Below are positions 35,309 through 44,911 of a stretch of 64,000 bases of DNA, one piece after another. The stretch spans positions 4,944-68,943 of the forward strand of contig JANNYF010000181.1 in assembly GCA_031409955.1 (NCBI GenBank), in the 5' to 3' direction. The DNA comes from JAFDVL01 sp031409955. GTDB lineage: Bacteria; Acidobacteriota; Blastocatellia; RBC074. Below the pieces are notes generated by a model. The model was not told where the DNA came from. It was given only the letters and a program-made list of their open reading frames with translations, and did no database searches. How positions within the stretch are numbered: the stretch's first letter is position 1; each line of letters starts with the position of its first letter. A program made the translations under genes and the position numbers.

Positions 35309-36724
35309 ATGACTACGAACTTAACGATTGACGAACTGCATAAGCTCTATGCCTCCGGCGATGCCAGACCGAGCGAAATTACCCGCGCCGTTTTGGAGCG
35401 CATCGAACAAACCAACGAACGGCTGAATACGTTCATCACGATCAATAAAGACGCTGCGCTAAAACAAGCGCAAGCCGCCGATGCGGACATCAAAGACGCC
35501 CTAACTAACAAACCGCTCGCAGGCATTCCGGTCGCGGTCAAAGACAATATGTGTACGACTGGCCTGCGCACCACTTGCGGCTCGCGCATTCTCGGCAATT
35601 TCATTCCGCCCTACACCGCCACCGCTGTTGCCAAGCTCGAAGCCGCAGGCGCAATCATTATCGGCAAAACGAATCTCGACGAATTCGCCATGGGGTCATC
35701 GAATGAAAACTCTGCCTTTGGTGCGGTGCGCAATCCGGTCAATGAAGACTACGTTTCCGGCGGCAGTTCGGGCGGTTCGGCGGTGGCCGTCGCAGCGGAT
35801 TTATGTTCCGTTTCGCTTGGCTCAGATACGGGCGGTTCGATTCGGCAGCCCGCTTCATTCTGCGGCGTCGTCGGATTGAAACCGACATACGGACGCGTAT
35901 CGCGCTATGGGTTGGTCGCCTTCGGATCGTCGTTGGATCAAATCGGCCCATTCGGCAAAACCGTGCGAGACGTCGCCCGCACGCTTGGCGTCATTGCTGG
36001 CCGGGATCGCTACGATTCGACATCTTCGGACGAAGCCGTGCCGAATTACCTGAACGCGTTGACCGGCGACATCAAAGGCTTGCGCGTCGGCGTGCCGCCC
36101 GAATGCTTTGGCGAAGGGTTGAATGCCGAAGTCAAAACCGCCGTTGAGGCCGCGATCAAAAAGCTGGAAGAACGCGGCGCTGAAATCGTTGAGATTACCT
36201 TGCCGCACTCGAAATATGTCGTCGCGGTGTATTACTTGATCGCCACTGCCGAAGCCTCTTCAAATCTCGCGCGCTTTGATGGCGTGCGGTACGGCTATCG
36301 TTCCGAGACCGCGAAAACATTGGCGGAAATGTATCCGCACTCGCGCAATGAAGGCTTTGGTGCCGAAGTCAAACGCCGCATCATGCTCGGCACCTTTGCG
36401 TTGTCGTCCGGCTATTACGATGCCTATTACGAAAAGGCGCAACGCGTTCGCACGATGCTGTGCAACGACTTTGCCGAAGCCTTTCAGAAGTGCGATGTGA
36501 TTGCGACGCCGACCGCGCCGACTCCAGCGTTCAAGCTCGGCGAAAAAGTGAATGACCCGCTGGCGATGTATCTGGACGACATTTACACGGTGACCATTAA
36601 CCTGATCGGCGTGCCGGCGATCAGCGTGCCGTGCGGCTTTTCAAGTACAGGCTTGCCAATAGGGCTTCAGTTGATTGGCAATCACTTTGATGAAGGGCGC
36701 TTGCTGAATACAGCGTGTGCGTAG
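35309..36724 (+). CDS. gatA: Aspartyl/glutamyl-tRNA amidotransferase subunit A
   Basis: 471 residues from ATG 35309. Amidase signature: K78 (PVAVKDN), cis-Ser S153 (GGSSGGSA), nucleophile S177 (GSDTGGSIRQP), so the Ser-cisSer-Lys triad is complete. It generates ammonia from Gln for the transamidation. The protein ends ...FDEGRLLNTACA with a TAG, about 15-20 residues shorter than typical GatA (which goes on with a Y/F-x-x-E-Q-x-T-x-W-H segment). This may be a C-terminal truncation. The triad is not affected. Confidence 0.92.
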   Translation: MTTNLTIDELHKLYASGDARPSEITRAVLERIEQTNERLNTFITINKDAALKQAQAADADIKDALTNKPLAGIPVAVKDNMCTTGLRTTCGSRILGNFIPPYTATAVAKLEAAGAIIIGKTNLDEFAMGSSNENSAFGAVRNPVNEDYVSGGSSGGSAVAVAADLCSVSLGSDTGGSIRQPASFCGVVGLKPTYGRVSRYGLVAFGSSLDQIGPFGKTVRDVARTLGVIAGRDRYDSTSSDEAVPNYLNALTGDIKGLRVGVPPECFGEGLNAEVKTAVEAAIKKLEERGAEIVEITLPHSKYVVAVYYLIATAEASSNLARFDGVRYGYRSETAKTLAEMYPHSRNEGFGAEVKRRIMLGTFALSSGYYDAYYEKAQRVRTMLCNDFAEAFQKCDVIATPTAPTPAFKLGEKVNDPLAMYLDDIYTVTINLIGVPAISVPCGFSSTGLPIGLQLIGNHFDEGRLLNTACA

Positions 36725-36768
36725 GAAAGTGAGAAGGGGCTTTCTTCAGAGGAAAGGCGGTAGTTTTT

Positions 36769-36864
36769 ATGAAACTTCAACAACCTAGCTTTGTCTTCGT
36801 ACTTGTTGTTCTCTTTCTCCTAAGTTTTGTGCGGAAAGCAGAGGGTAATTACTCACGGGGTTAA
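36769..36864 (+). CDS. Candidate 31-residue hydrophobic small protein
   Basis: ATG 36769 opens MKLQQPSFVFVLVVLFLLSF and stops at TAA 36862-36864. A GAGGAAAGG box lies about 10 bases upstream. The single hydrophobic stretch looks like a signal or membrane anchor. It may be a small membrane protein or the stub of a secreted-protein gene. It lies between gatA and the convergent glmS. Evidence is only start, ribosome site and composition. Confidence 0.3.
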   Translation: MKLQQPSFVFVLVVLFLLSFVRKAEGNYSRG

Positions 36865-36909
36865 GTCCTTTATTTCCCGAACATCACCTCTTAGCCCTCC
36901 AATAACCCA

Positions 36910-38778
36910 TTACTCCACTGTCACAGACTTCGCTAAATTGCGCGGCTGATCCACGTCGCAGCCGCGTCTGACTGCAATGTGGTAGGCCAGCAATTGCATC
37001 GGAATCGTGGACAGCACAGGCGAAAGCAATTCGCTCGAAGGCGGAACTTCAATCGTGAACGAAGCCATGTCGCGGGTGTCTTGATCGCCTTCGGTGACAA
37101 TCGCTACGACAATGCCGTCGCGGGCGCGGACTTCTTGAATGTTCGAGAGAGTTTTTTCGTAGCGTAGTTTTGACTTCTCGTCGTCGGGATCAAGCGTATT
37201 GATGACGACGACGGGCAGGCGCGAATCAATCAATGCGTTCGGGCCGTGTTTCATTTCTCCGGCGGCGTAGCCCTCCGCGTGGATGTAGGAAATTTCTTTC
37301 AGCTTTAATGCGCCTTCCAATGCGATGGGGAAGTTGATGCCGCGACCGAGATAGAGAAAATCGCTTGATAACACGAAATGTTTTGAGAGGTCTTCGTAAT
37401 CAATTTCGGGATTGTTGAGCAGCTTTTCCATCTTCACGGGCAGTTCGGACAAATGCCGCACGTGCCATTTCAATTGCTCTTCGGTGAGAGTATTGCGCTC
37501 TTGCGCCAGGTACAGCGCGAACAAATAGGCCGCGACCATTTGCGAGGTAAACGCCTTTGTCGAAGCCACGCCAATTTCCGGGCCAGCGTGCGTGTAGATT
37601 GTACCATCGGCTTCACGCGTCATCATCGCGCCCTGCACGTTGCAAATGGCGATGGAGCGGCAGGCTTTTTCTTTCGCCTCTCGTAAAGCCGCTATCGTGT
37701 CCGCCGTTTCGCCCGATTGCGAAATCACCATCATCAATGTGCTGGGCGTCAGGATTGGGTTGCGATAGCGAAATTCCGAGGCGTAATCCACTTCGACGGG
37801 CACACGGGCGAGTTCTTCGATCAAGTATTTAGCGACCAATGCCGCGTGCCAGGCCGTGCCGCACGCTGCGATTTTGATGTCGCTGAAGCTGCGGAAATAC
37901 GCGGCGGGGATATTGATTTCATCGAGATAGACATGACCTGTATCCAGCGAAACGCGATTCTGTGTCGTGTCCCGCACGGCGCGCGGCTGCTCGTAAATTT
38001 CCTTGAGCATGAAATGCTTGAAGCCGCCTTTTTCCGCTTGAATCGGGTCCCAGGTAATGCGTTGTACCGCAGGTTTGACGATTTCGCCTTTGGCATTTTC
38101 AACCTTCACACCTTCGCGCGTCAGCACTGCCATTTCGCCATCGCCGAGGAAAAACATGTTCCGCGTATGCTCCAAAATCGCAGGGATGTCCGAAGCCACA
38201 AAATATTCGCCTTCGCCCAAGCCAACGACGACGGGCGGGCCTAAGCGCGCGGCAACGATCTTGTTTGGTTCGTCGGCGGAAAGGGCTACGAGCGCGTAAA
38301 TGCCGCGAATTTCTTGGAGCGTGGCCCGAAACGCGCCTTCCAATCCGAGGTCAGGGTTTTGGCGCAGATGTTTTTCGATCAAGTGCGCGACGACTTCGGT
38401 ATCAGTTTCGGATTGAAAGTGGTGATCGTGTTTTTGTAAATCGCGTTTGAGTTCCAGATAGTTTTCGATGATGCCGTTGTGGACTACGCAAATGCGGCCA
38501 TCGCTGGAACGATGCGGATGGGCATTCTCTTCGGTCGGGCGTCCGTGGGTGGCCCAACGCGTATGTCCTAAGCCGTAATCGCCGTCAATCGGGTCTTTGC
38601 TCAAAACAGCTTCGAGGTTTCGTAACTTGCCTTCGGCGCGGCGCACCTGCATTTCGCCGTCACGGTTGACGACTGCAATCCCGGCTGAATCATAGCCGCG
38701 ATATTCCAGCTTGCGTAAGCCTTCAATTACCACAGGAACGACTTGTTGACTTCCGACATAACCGACAATCCCACACAT
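36910..38778 (-). CDS. glmS: Glutamine-fructose-6-phosphate transaminase (isomerizing)
   Basis: 622 residues. The N-terminal glutaminase domain starts with C2 (MCGIVGYVG) as nucleophile. Two SIS domains follow (about 290-430 and 465-600: KIAACGTAWHAALVAKYLIE, ISQSGETADTIAALREAKEK and FLYLGRGINFPIALEGALKLKE). The C-terminus ends QPRNLAKSVTVE as expected. It makes glucosamine-6-phosphate, the entry to UDP-GlcNAc. It is in an array with glmU and yvcK on the same strand, a cell-wall precursor set. A repeat hairpin sits in the glmU-glmS spacer. Confidence 0.95.
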   Translation of the reverse strand: MCGIVGYVGSQQVVPVVIEGLRKLEYRGYDSAGIAVVNRDGEMQVRRAEGKLRNLEAVLSKDPIDGDYGLGHTRWATHGRPTEENAHPHRSSDGRICVVHNGIIENYLELKRDLQKHDHHFQSETDTEVVAHLIEKHLRQNPDLGLEGAFRATLQEIRGIYALVALSADEPNKIVAARLGPPVVVGLGEGEYFVASDIPAILEHTRNMFFLGDGEMAVLTREGVKVENAKGEIVKPAVQRITWDPIQAEKGGFKHFMLKEIYEQPRAVRDTTQNRVSLDTGHVYLDEINIPAAYFRSFSDIKIAACGTAWHAALVAKYLIEELARVPVEVDYASEFRYRNPILTPSTLMMVISQSGETADTIAALREAKEKACRSIAICNVQGAMMTREADGTIYTHAGPEIGVASTKAFTSQMVAAYLFALYLAQERNTLTEEQLKWHVRHLSELPVKMEKLLNNPEIDYEDLSKHFVLSSDFLYLGRGINFPIALEGALKLKEISYIHAEGYAAGEMKHGPNALIDSRLPVVVINTLDPDDEKSKLRYEKTLSNIQEVRARDGIVVAIVTEGDQDTRDMASFTIEVPPSSELLSPVLSTIPMQLLAYHIAVRRGCDVDQPRNLAKSVTVE

Positions 38779-38796
38779 AAAATTACTCCCTGAAAT

Positions 38797-38874
38797 TTAG
38801 CCGCGAATGGACGCAGATTAGGCGCGAATTATGGATTACTTTTTCGCGTAAAATTTGCGTGAATTCGCGGCTAA
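38797..38874. repeat. Inverted repeat between glmU and glmS
   Basis: TTAGCCGCGAAT (38797-38808) pairs with ATTCGCGGCTAA (38863-38874) in the 99-base spacer, with further imperfect pairing inside. It may act as a stem that separates expression of the two genes. Confidence 0.6.
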
Positions 38875-38877
38875 GTA

Positions 38878-40257
38878 TCATTTCAATTTCTTTTTCACTT
38901 TTGCTGGCACACCTGCGACCAATGAATATTCCGGCACGTCTGCAATGATGACGGAACCTGCGCCGGATATTGAACCACGTCCGACTTTGACAGGCGCAAC
39001 TAACATCGTGTCCGAGCCAATTTTGACATCGTCTTCGATGATCGTCTGATGTTTGTTTTTGCCGTCGTAATTGCATGTGACCGTCGCGGCACCAATATTG
39101 ACGCGTTCGCCAATCGTGGCGTCGCCCAGGTAGGTCAAGTGCATAGACTTCGATTTGCGACCGAGTTTCGTTTTCTTGAGTTCGACGAAGTTGCCGACCA
39201 CGGCTTCCTCGTCCAACACGGCGTGCATGCGCAAATGCGCGAACGGGCCGACTTTGTTGTTTGCGGTGAGCTTGCTATCTACGATCACGCACGAATTATT
39301 CACCGTGCAGTTGTCGCCGATTTCGACATTGGTCAGATGTGACCACGAATGAATTTCACAGTTACTGCCGATGCGCGAACGGCCTTCGATGATGACTTGC
39401 GGGTGAATCGTGGTGTCGCGTCCAATTTGCACGTCGGCGTCAATGTAGGTCGAATCGGGATCAACGATGGTCACACCTTCAATCATCAGGCGATCCAGAA
39501 TTTCGTGCCGCAATCGCTTCCATCCCAGCGCAATTTCGGCGCGATTATTGAAGCCCTGCAATTCTGCATCATCGTCGTGCAGGACTGTGCCAACAGACTT
39601 GCCGTCCGCGCGCAAAATCTCCGGCACATCGGTCAAATAATATTCGCCTTGCGCGTTCTTGGTGGTCAGCCGATCCAACGCGGGCAGCAATGCCGGAATG
39701 TCGAAACAATAAAAGCCGGGATTCACTTCCTGGACGGCTTTTTGTGCGGACGTGCAATCTTTGTCTTCGACGATTTTGACGAACTGACCTTCGTCGTCGC
39801 GGATGATGCGTCCGTAGGCGGGTGGCACTTCCATTTTGATGGTGATGAGCGTGGCGGCGTGTTGATTGGCTTCGTGTGCTTCTCGCAGCTTTTGCAAGGT
39901 TGCCGCTTTGACCAGCGGTGCATCGCCATAGCTCACGATCAACGAACCTTTGGCCGTCTGCAAAATCGCGCGCGCGCACATCACAGCGTGGCCTGTGCCG
40001 TGTTGTTCGGTTTGCACTACGAAGACCAATCGCTCAGCCATTTCGGGATCAAGGGAAGCGCGCGCGGCAGCTTCGACTTTGTCCGCCTGATAGCCGATGA
40101 CGACGATAATTTTTTCGGGATTCAGTTGCGCCGCGCTGCGCAGGACGTGTGCGATTAACAGTTGCCCGCCGAGTTTGTGCAGGACTTTGGCCTGTTCGCT
40201 TTTCATACGCGTGCCAAGGCCGGCAGCTAAAATCAAAACATTGGTTGGGTTGCTCAC
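38878..40257 (-). CDS. glmU: Bifunctional UDP-GlcNAc pyrophosphorylase / GlcN-1-P acetyltransferase
   Basis: 459 residues: a nucleotidyltransferase domain with LILAAGLGTRMKSEQAKVLH at the N-terminus (GxGTRMxS...K), a Mg site in YGDAPL, and a left-handed beta-helix from about 250 (VTIVDPDSTYIDADVQIGRD, VNIGAATVTCNYDG, KIGSDTMLVAPV). It acetylates GlcN-1-P and uridylylates it to UDP-GlcNAc. The overlap of function with the glmS product downstream makes a coordinated pair. Confidence 0.95.
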   Translation of the reverse strand: MSNPTNVLILAAGLGTRMKSEQAKVLHKLGGQLLIAHVLRSAAQLNPEKIIVVIGYQADKVEAAARASLDPEMAERLVFVVQTEQHGTGHAVMCARAILQTAKGSLIVSYGDAPLVKAATLQKLREAHEANQHAATLITIKMEVPPAYGRIIRDDEGQFVKIVEDKDCTSAQKAVQEVNPGFYCFDIPALLPALDRLTTKNAQGEYYLTDVPEILRADGKSVGTVLHDDDAELQGFNNRAEIALGWKRLRHEILDRLMIEGVTIVDPDSTYIDADVQIGRDTTIHPQVIIEGRSRIGSNCEIHSWSHLTNVEIGDNCTVNNSCVIVDSKLTANNKVGPFAHLRMHAVLDEEAVVGNFVELKKTKLGRKSKSMHLTYLGDATIGERVNIGAATVTCNYDGKNKHQTIIEDDVKIGSDTMLVAPVKVGRGSISGAGSVIIADVPEYSLVAGVPAKVKKKLK

Positions 40258-40326
40258 GAAATTATTCCTCTGACAGTTTGAAGTTGAAATACCACTGCGG
40301 GGGCTTTGCGGGGGGCGATCAAAAAC

Positions 40327-41379
40327 TCAGGCATTATAGTAGATTTCAAAAATTGCGCGAGCCAAAAGTGCCGGATTGTGGCGCACGGAGCGTGCTTCGG
40401 ACGCGAGCGGTTTGCTGGCGAAGCGGACATCGCCGAAAGCAAAATGCGGAGCCTCTGGCGGCTCCAACAAGACGGCTTCTTCTTCCGCATACAATTGACG
40501 CATGGTTGGTGAAATCGGGGCGGAATTAAAGACGGCGTAGTCGAGCTTCAGCGTTGGGCAGGTACGCAACAACTCCGTGACGTGGCCTTCTGCTGAAAGT
40601 CCGTTTGTTTCGTCCGCTTCGGTCATCAGGTTGCAGATGTAAATCTTTTTGGCTTTCGCTTGGCTGATCGCTTCGGCAATGCCTTCGATCAATAAATTCG
40701 GCATCACGCTGGTAAATAAAGAGCCGGGGCCAAGTGTAATCAAATCGGCCTCAAGAATCGCGCTCACGACATCGGGCAAGGCGCGGGCGGAAGTTGGCGT
40801 AACAGCCAGATTGCGAATTGGCAAGCCACGCACGGCGCTCAAGGCTTTGATCGCGCGTTGCCCGTAGGCCATTTGCTCGCCGATGCGCGCTTCCAGATCA
40901 ACTGAATCCAGTGTCGAGGGCAACACGCGCGCGGCACAACCGAGCAACTCGCTCGCCTTTTCAATGGCGGCCAGAAAATTGTCGCTCATCTGCGATAGCG
41001 CAACGATAATCAAATTCCCCAGCGAATGCCCGCCCAGCGAGCCGTTGCCCGCAAAGCGATGCTTGAACAAACTTTTCATGAAGCGGTCTTCGCTCGCCAA
41101 GGCGACCAAACAATTGCGAATGTCGCCGGGTGGCAGCACGCCAAATTCTGAGCGCAACCGCCCGGAACTCTTGCCGTCATCCGTCACCGTCACAATCGCC
41201 GTCAGCGCAAGCTCGACGTAATTAAAGGGCAAAGCCGTTTGCAACCCAAGCGCACGGCCCGGCGGATCAGAAGCGCGCTGCCCGGCATTCAAATAGGGCT
41301 TGAGTCCCGTCAGCAGCGTAGACAAACCCGTGCCACCACCAATTGCTACAAGCTTTAATGGAGAAGTCACAGGCGGCAT
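40327..41379 (-). CDS. yvcK: YvcK/CofD-family gluconeogenesis factor
   Basis: 350 residues: LVAIGGGTGLSTLLTGLKPY at the N-terminus, VTDDGKSSGRLRSEFGVLPPGDIRN, GSLGGHSLGNLIIVALSQ, and DLITLGPGSLFTSVMPNLLI. This family binds UDP-GlcNAc in Bacillus and links carbon status to cell-wall synthesis, which fits its place directly upstream of glmU and glmS. It is the promoter-proximal gene of that set. Confidence 0.9.
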   Translation of the reverse strand: MPPVTSPLKLVAIGGGTGLSTLLTGLKPYLNAGQRASDPPGRALGLQTALPFNYVELALTAIVTVTDDGKSSGRLRSEFGVLPPGDIRNCLVALASEDRFMKSLFKHRFAGNGSLGGHSLGNLIIVALSQMSDNFLAAIEKASELLGCAARVLPSTLDSVDLEARIGEQMAYGQRAIKALSAVRGLPIRNLAVTPTSARALPDVVSAILEADLITLGPGSLFTSVMPNLLIEGIAEAISQAKAKKIYICNLMTEADETNGLSAEGHVTELLRTCPTLKLDYAVFNSAPISPTMRQLYAEEEAVLLEPPEAPHFAFGDVRFASKPLASEARSVRHNPALLARAIFEIYYNA

Positions 41380-41432
41380 AGAAATTCGAGATGAAGGATC
41401 GAGTTCTTAAACTTTAAATCTCCACTTTGAGA

Positions 41433-41783
41433 TCATGGTTTGTGTTTGCAATGTTTCGCGTTGAGGCACTCTTCACGCATTTGCAGGCGCGCGACGGGAA
41501 CACCGCTGACCAGATGGGACTCTACGATTTCGGCGACATCGGCTGCCGTGACGCTGCCGTACCAAACAGCTTCGGGATACACCACGACCATCGGGCCATG
41601 TTCGCATTGATCTAGGCAACCAGCTTTGTTCGCGCGCAGTTTGCCTTTCAGCCCGCGCGCCGCGAGTTCTTTCTTGAATTGCAATTGCAGTTGTCCCAAG
41701 CCTGCCGGGTCACAGCAACCACGCGGATTTTCCGGGGGACGTTGATTCGTACAGATGAAAATGTGACGGTCGAATTTTGGCAT
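41433..41783 (-). CDS. Thioredoxin-like [2Fe-2S] ferredoxin
   Basis: 116 residues: HIFICTNQRPPENPRGCC, then KAGCLDQCEHGPMVVVYPE and the EIVESHL region. The Cys set C11, C23/C24, C56, C60 gives the cluster ligands of the thioredoxin-like ferredoxin fold. An electron carrier in the cytosol is the general role; the partner is unknown. It ends 54 bases before the yvcK start on the same strand (transcribed first) and may be co-transcribed with it. Confidence 0.88.
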   Translation of the reverse strand: MPKFDRHIFICTNQRPPENPRGCCDPAGLGQLQLQFKKELAARGLKGKLRANKAGCLDQCEHGPMVVVYPEAVWYGSVTAADVAEIVESHLVSGVPVARLQMREECLNAKHCKHKP

Positions 41784-42111
41784 GTTCGGGAGTGCTTTAA
41801 CTACTCTTCGGGGCAGTGTTTCTGAAGATGCGACAGTGTGCCTTAGCCATTGAATCAGGTCAAGTCGTTAGGCTCTCCAACCAGGCGGTAATTATTAGCC
41901 CAAAATAATTCCGTCGAGGCAAACCTTCTCGAAATGATGGCAACTAAGGATTACTCATTTTTGGCTGAGATGGATTTAGCGCTGAGGGATAAAATTAAGA
42001 GGTTCGACACAAATTTTCGATAAAGACGACACAGTCGCTCGCTATCATCAAGCTAAATAGTGGTCAATTAGGCAATTATCCAAGATCAGGATTCTTGAGA
42101 GGGAGCGAAAT
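41784..42111. other. Gene-free interval
   Basis: 328 bases with no open frame of note, no tRNA and no clear repeat. A small GAGAGGGAG ribosome site at the right end belongs to the next gene. Confidence 0.6.
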
Positions 42112-42375
42112 ATGCAGCTTACGATAACCAACGATACGATGAGGAAAGTGAACAGTTTGCCAGATGACAAGCGCGCCAAGGTCATTCAGATCGTCAAACG
42201 CCACCTGAAGGCCTGTGCGAAGAATGGCTGTCCGACGGAAAGTATGGATCGGGTCTATCTGGAAGCGATAGATGTCGCCGAAATGGAAACGAAATTCCCA
42301 GAGAAAAAAAAGGATTCCTTCCGCGAATGGGAAGTCCGACACTACGATCAATACATCAGTCCGAAAGCGGCTTAA
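42112..42375 (+). CDS. Small hypothetical protein
   Basis: 87 residues, ATG 42112 with GAGAGGGAG about 8 bases before it. It is charged and mostly helical (KVIQIVKRHLKACAKNGC, EMETKFPEKKKDSFREW), no membrane segment or domain recognised. Two Cys residues are separated by four. It is monocistronic with a strong terminator after it. Confidence 0.65.
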   Translation: MQLTITNDTMRKVNSLPDDKRAKVIQIVKRHLKACAKNGCPTESMDRVYLEAIDVAEMETKFPEKKKDSFREWEVRHYDQYISPKAA

Positions 42376-42414
42376 AAGTTTTGGGTGAGGAAATAACCTC
42401 CTGTTAGGTTGGGA

Positions 42415-42449
42415 AAGGGATGCTCAATTCGGGCATCCCTTATTTTTTT
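42415..42449 (+). terminator. Rho-independent terminator
   Basis: AAGGGATGC (42415-42423) pairs with GCATCCCTT (42433-42441), followed by ATTTTTTT. Confidence 0.9.
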
Positions 42450-42583
42450 CTCATTCTTCATCGTTCGACAAGCGGTAGATCGCTCAGCTATAATCTGGGC
42501 TTTTATTGAAACAAACCGAATTGAGTCGCAATCCTAATTGGGTTTGTCACGCCATAATTACTATTCAGAGGAGCCAGATCCAA

Positions 42584-44845
42584 GTGAAAGCTTTCGTCCG
42601 TTTCTTGATTGTCCCGGCAGCCTTTTGTTTTTTCAGCATTTCATCGCAAGCGCAATTTGCGCAGACCACCGATGAAGTCTCTCTCTTTCAACTCACCGAT
42701 ATCCTCAACACTCCGGCTGGTTCTGTGCGCGGTGTCAGTGATGATGGCAAGCGCGTTATCTTCGAATCGGCTGCCGACCTGACGGGCGGAAATCCTGATT
42801 TGAATATTGAGCTGTTTGTCTATGAGCTGGATAAGCGCACCTTGATCCAACTGACTAAGACTGAACACGTCTATGATCCGGCGGACAAGGACAAGCCGTT
42901 TGCCGAACGCAAAATTCTGATTTCGGTTTCCAACAACAATCCGGCTATCAGTGGCGATGGCACGAAAATCGTGTTCGCTTCAAATAGCAGTACCTTGGTT
43001 GCGGGAGAGGCTGGGAAAAACGACGACGGCAACCAGGAAATCTTTTTGGCGTCCTTGCCGCCCAACAGTACCACGCCATCGTTCCAGCGCATCACCACGA
43101 CAACGGCTTCGACCCCTGCATCGCGGAACACAGAAGTCTTCGATAATTACAACCCGACCATTAATTTCAACGGCACGCTCATCGCCTTTGTGACAAACCG
43201 CAAAGAATTGCCAGGTGTTACCAACAAAGACGCGCTCGGACAAATCGTTTTGTATAGCACCACCGCTGGTCAATTCACGCAAGTCACCACCAAAAACGAA
43301 GCCGATGCGCTGGATGGCTTCGTCTTCAAAGGCTTCAACAGCAACCCACAACTCAGCGGGAACGGAAATGTGCTGGTGTTTATTGCGGGCTACAATCACG
43401 CGCCGACGGCCTCAATCAACAACTCAGACCTCAACGGCGAAATCTTCTTGTATGACGTGGCGACCAAAGCGCTGACGCAAATGACCAACACCACCGGATT
43501 CGCGGGCTATCCGGCCTCGATCAGTCAGATCGGCACGCTGGTTCCTGACCGTCCGATGAACATTCTGAACCAAAACACCAAACATTTGAGCAGCGACGGA
43601 ACGATGCTCGTGTTTGAATCGGCGGGCGATTTGGAATCCGGCAAGAACTCCGACAAAACGCGTGAAGTATTTTTGTACAACCGCACGACCAACAAGTTCA
43701 CGCAAATCACCAGCAACTCCGCCCTACCCGCGATACCGGTGCAAACCGACATAGACAAGATTGATTACGACTTCACGCCCGCGATCAGCCCAAATGGCAA
43801 GTTTATTTTCATCGGCTCAATCCTCAACATCGTGCCGGTCGCTTCGGGCGGAACCAGCGGCATTTTGACCGACAACGCCGATGGCAGCCGCGAGGTATTT
43901 CGCTATGACATTGCTGCGGCGAAGTTCCGGCAAATCACCTATACGCCACTCTCGCCGCGCGTGTTGGATCAACGCGAAGCCTTGCTCCACGTGAATTCCA
44001 ATGCCGCCGGGACAGACCTGTTCTTTACCAACGATATTGACATGATCGGCACGAACCCTGACACGTCGTTTGAAATTTACCGCGCGATTGTGCGCCCCAT
44101 CGCGCAGGTTAATGATTTCGTTCCGGTGCTGGTCAACGGGGCCAGCTTCTTCTCACCCGACAGCACCAAACCGGAAACAAATCCCATTGCAGGTGGCTCG
44201 CTCGGTTCTCTCTTTGGCACGAAGCTCGCGGATTCACAGGCGACCTCTGCCAGAGCTGACCTCGACTTTGAATTGAATGGCGTGAGCGTCACGATTGCAG
44301 GCATTGCTGCCAAACTGATTTACGTCTCGCCTTTGCAAATTAACTTCGTTGTCCCCGATGGCGTACTGGCAGCCGATGCCGTCGAGTTCACGATCAATAA
44401 CAAAGGCGTGGTGTCGAAAGGCAAAGTCAAAGTATTGGACGCGCAGCCCGGCATTTTCACGACGACGCAAAATGGCAAGGGCGCAGGAGCCGTTGCCTGT
44501 CAGCTTGTGCTCAAAGATGCAGATGGCAACACCACGAGCAACACCTACCCCGCCCCGCCTTGTGAAATTAGCGCGGATAAGAAAGAGGGATATTTATTGC
44601 TCTTCGGCACGGGGTTCAGATATGCCGATTTAACTTCTGTAATTGTGACTGTAATCAAGGCTGATGCCACAACCCAAGACTTCACGCCCGTCTATGCGGG
44701 CAGTCAGAACCAGTTCCCTGGCTTGGATCAAATCAATTTATTGTTGCCAACGGATTTCCCCACCGGAACTGTTAAGCTGAAAATCAAGGCTACCAGCGCA
44801 GGCACCGCCGTTGAAAGCAACGAGTTTGAAATCACGATTAAATAG
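42584..44845 (+). CDS. Secreted TolB-like beta-propeller protein with TIGR03437-type C-terminal domain
   Basis: 753 residues from GTG 42584, chosen because GAGGAG lies about 10 bases upstream and a signal peptide follows (FLIVPAAFCFFSISSQAQ). Repeated blades of the PD40/TolB type span about 25-500 ('x-x-x-ISPNGKFIF', 'DGKRVIFES', 'GDGTKIVFAS', 'FNGTLIAFV'). The C-terminal 230 residues (FVPVLVNGASFFSP..., ...GLDQINLLLPTDFP) match the acidobacterial TIGR03437-type domain. It probably acts on the cell surface or is exported; binding partner unknown. A hairpin terminator follows. Confidence 0.85.
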   Translation: MKAFVRFLIVPAAFCFFSISSQAQFAQTTDEVSLFQLTDILNTPAGSVRGVSDDGKRVIFESAADLTGGNPDLNIELFVYELDKRTLIQLTKTEHVYDPADKDKPFAERKILISVSNNNPAISGDGTKIVFASNSSTLVAGEAGKNDDGNQEIFLASLPPNSTTPSFQRITTTTASTPASRNTEVFDNYNPTINFNGTLIAFVTNRKELPGVTNKDALGQIVLYSTTAGQFTQVTTKNEADALDGFVFKGFNSNPQLSGNGNVLVFIAGYNHAPTASINNSDLNGEIFLYDVATKALTQMTNTTGFAGYPASISQIGTLVPDRPMNILNQNTKHLSSDGTMLVFESAGDLESGKNSDKTREVFLYNRTTNKFTQITSNSALPAIPVQTDIDKIDYDFTPAISPNGKFIFIGSILNIVPVASGGTSGILTDNADGSREVFRYDIAAAKFRQITYTPLSPRVLDQREALLHVNSNAAGTDLFFTNDIDMIGTNPDTSFEIYRAIVRPIAQVNDFVPVLVNGASFFSPDSTKPETNPIAGGSLGSLFGTKLADSQATSARADLDFELNGVSVTIAGIAAKLIYVSPLQINFVVPDGVLAADAVEFTINNKGVVSKGKVKVLDAQPGIFTTTQNGKGAGAVACQLVLKDADGNTTSNTYPAPPCEISADKKEGYLLLFGTGFRYADLTSVIVTVIKADATTQDFTPVYAGSQNQFPGLDQINLLLPTDFPTGTVKLKIKATSAGTAVESNEFEITIK

Positions 44846-44859
44846 TCGTCAGCGCATTG

Positions 44860-44911
44860 AAACGAATCTGCCCACCTGCAATAACGTTCTATTGTAGGCG
44901 GGCATTCGTTT
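44860..44911 (+). terminator. Hairpin terminator after the propeller gene
   Basis: AAACGAAT...GCCC (from 44860) pairs with GGGC...ATTCGTTT (to 44911), 52 bases in all. The T run is weak, so this could be a stability hairpin rather than a strict terminator. Confidence 0.6.
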
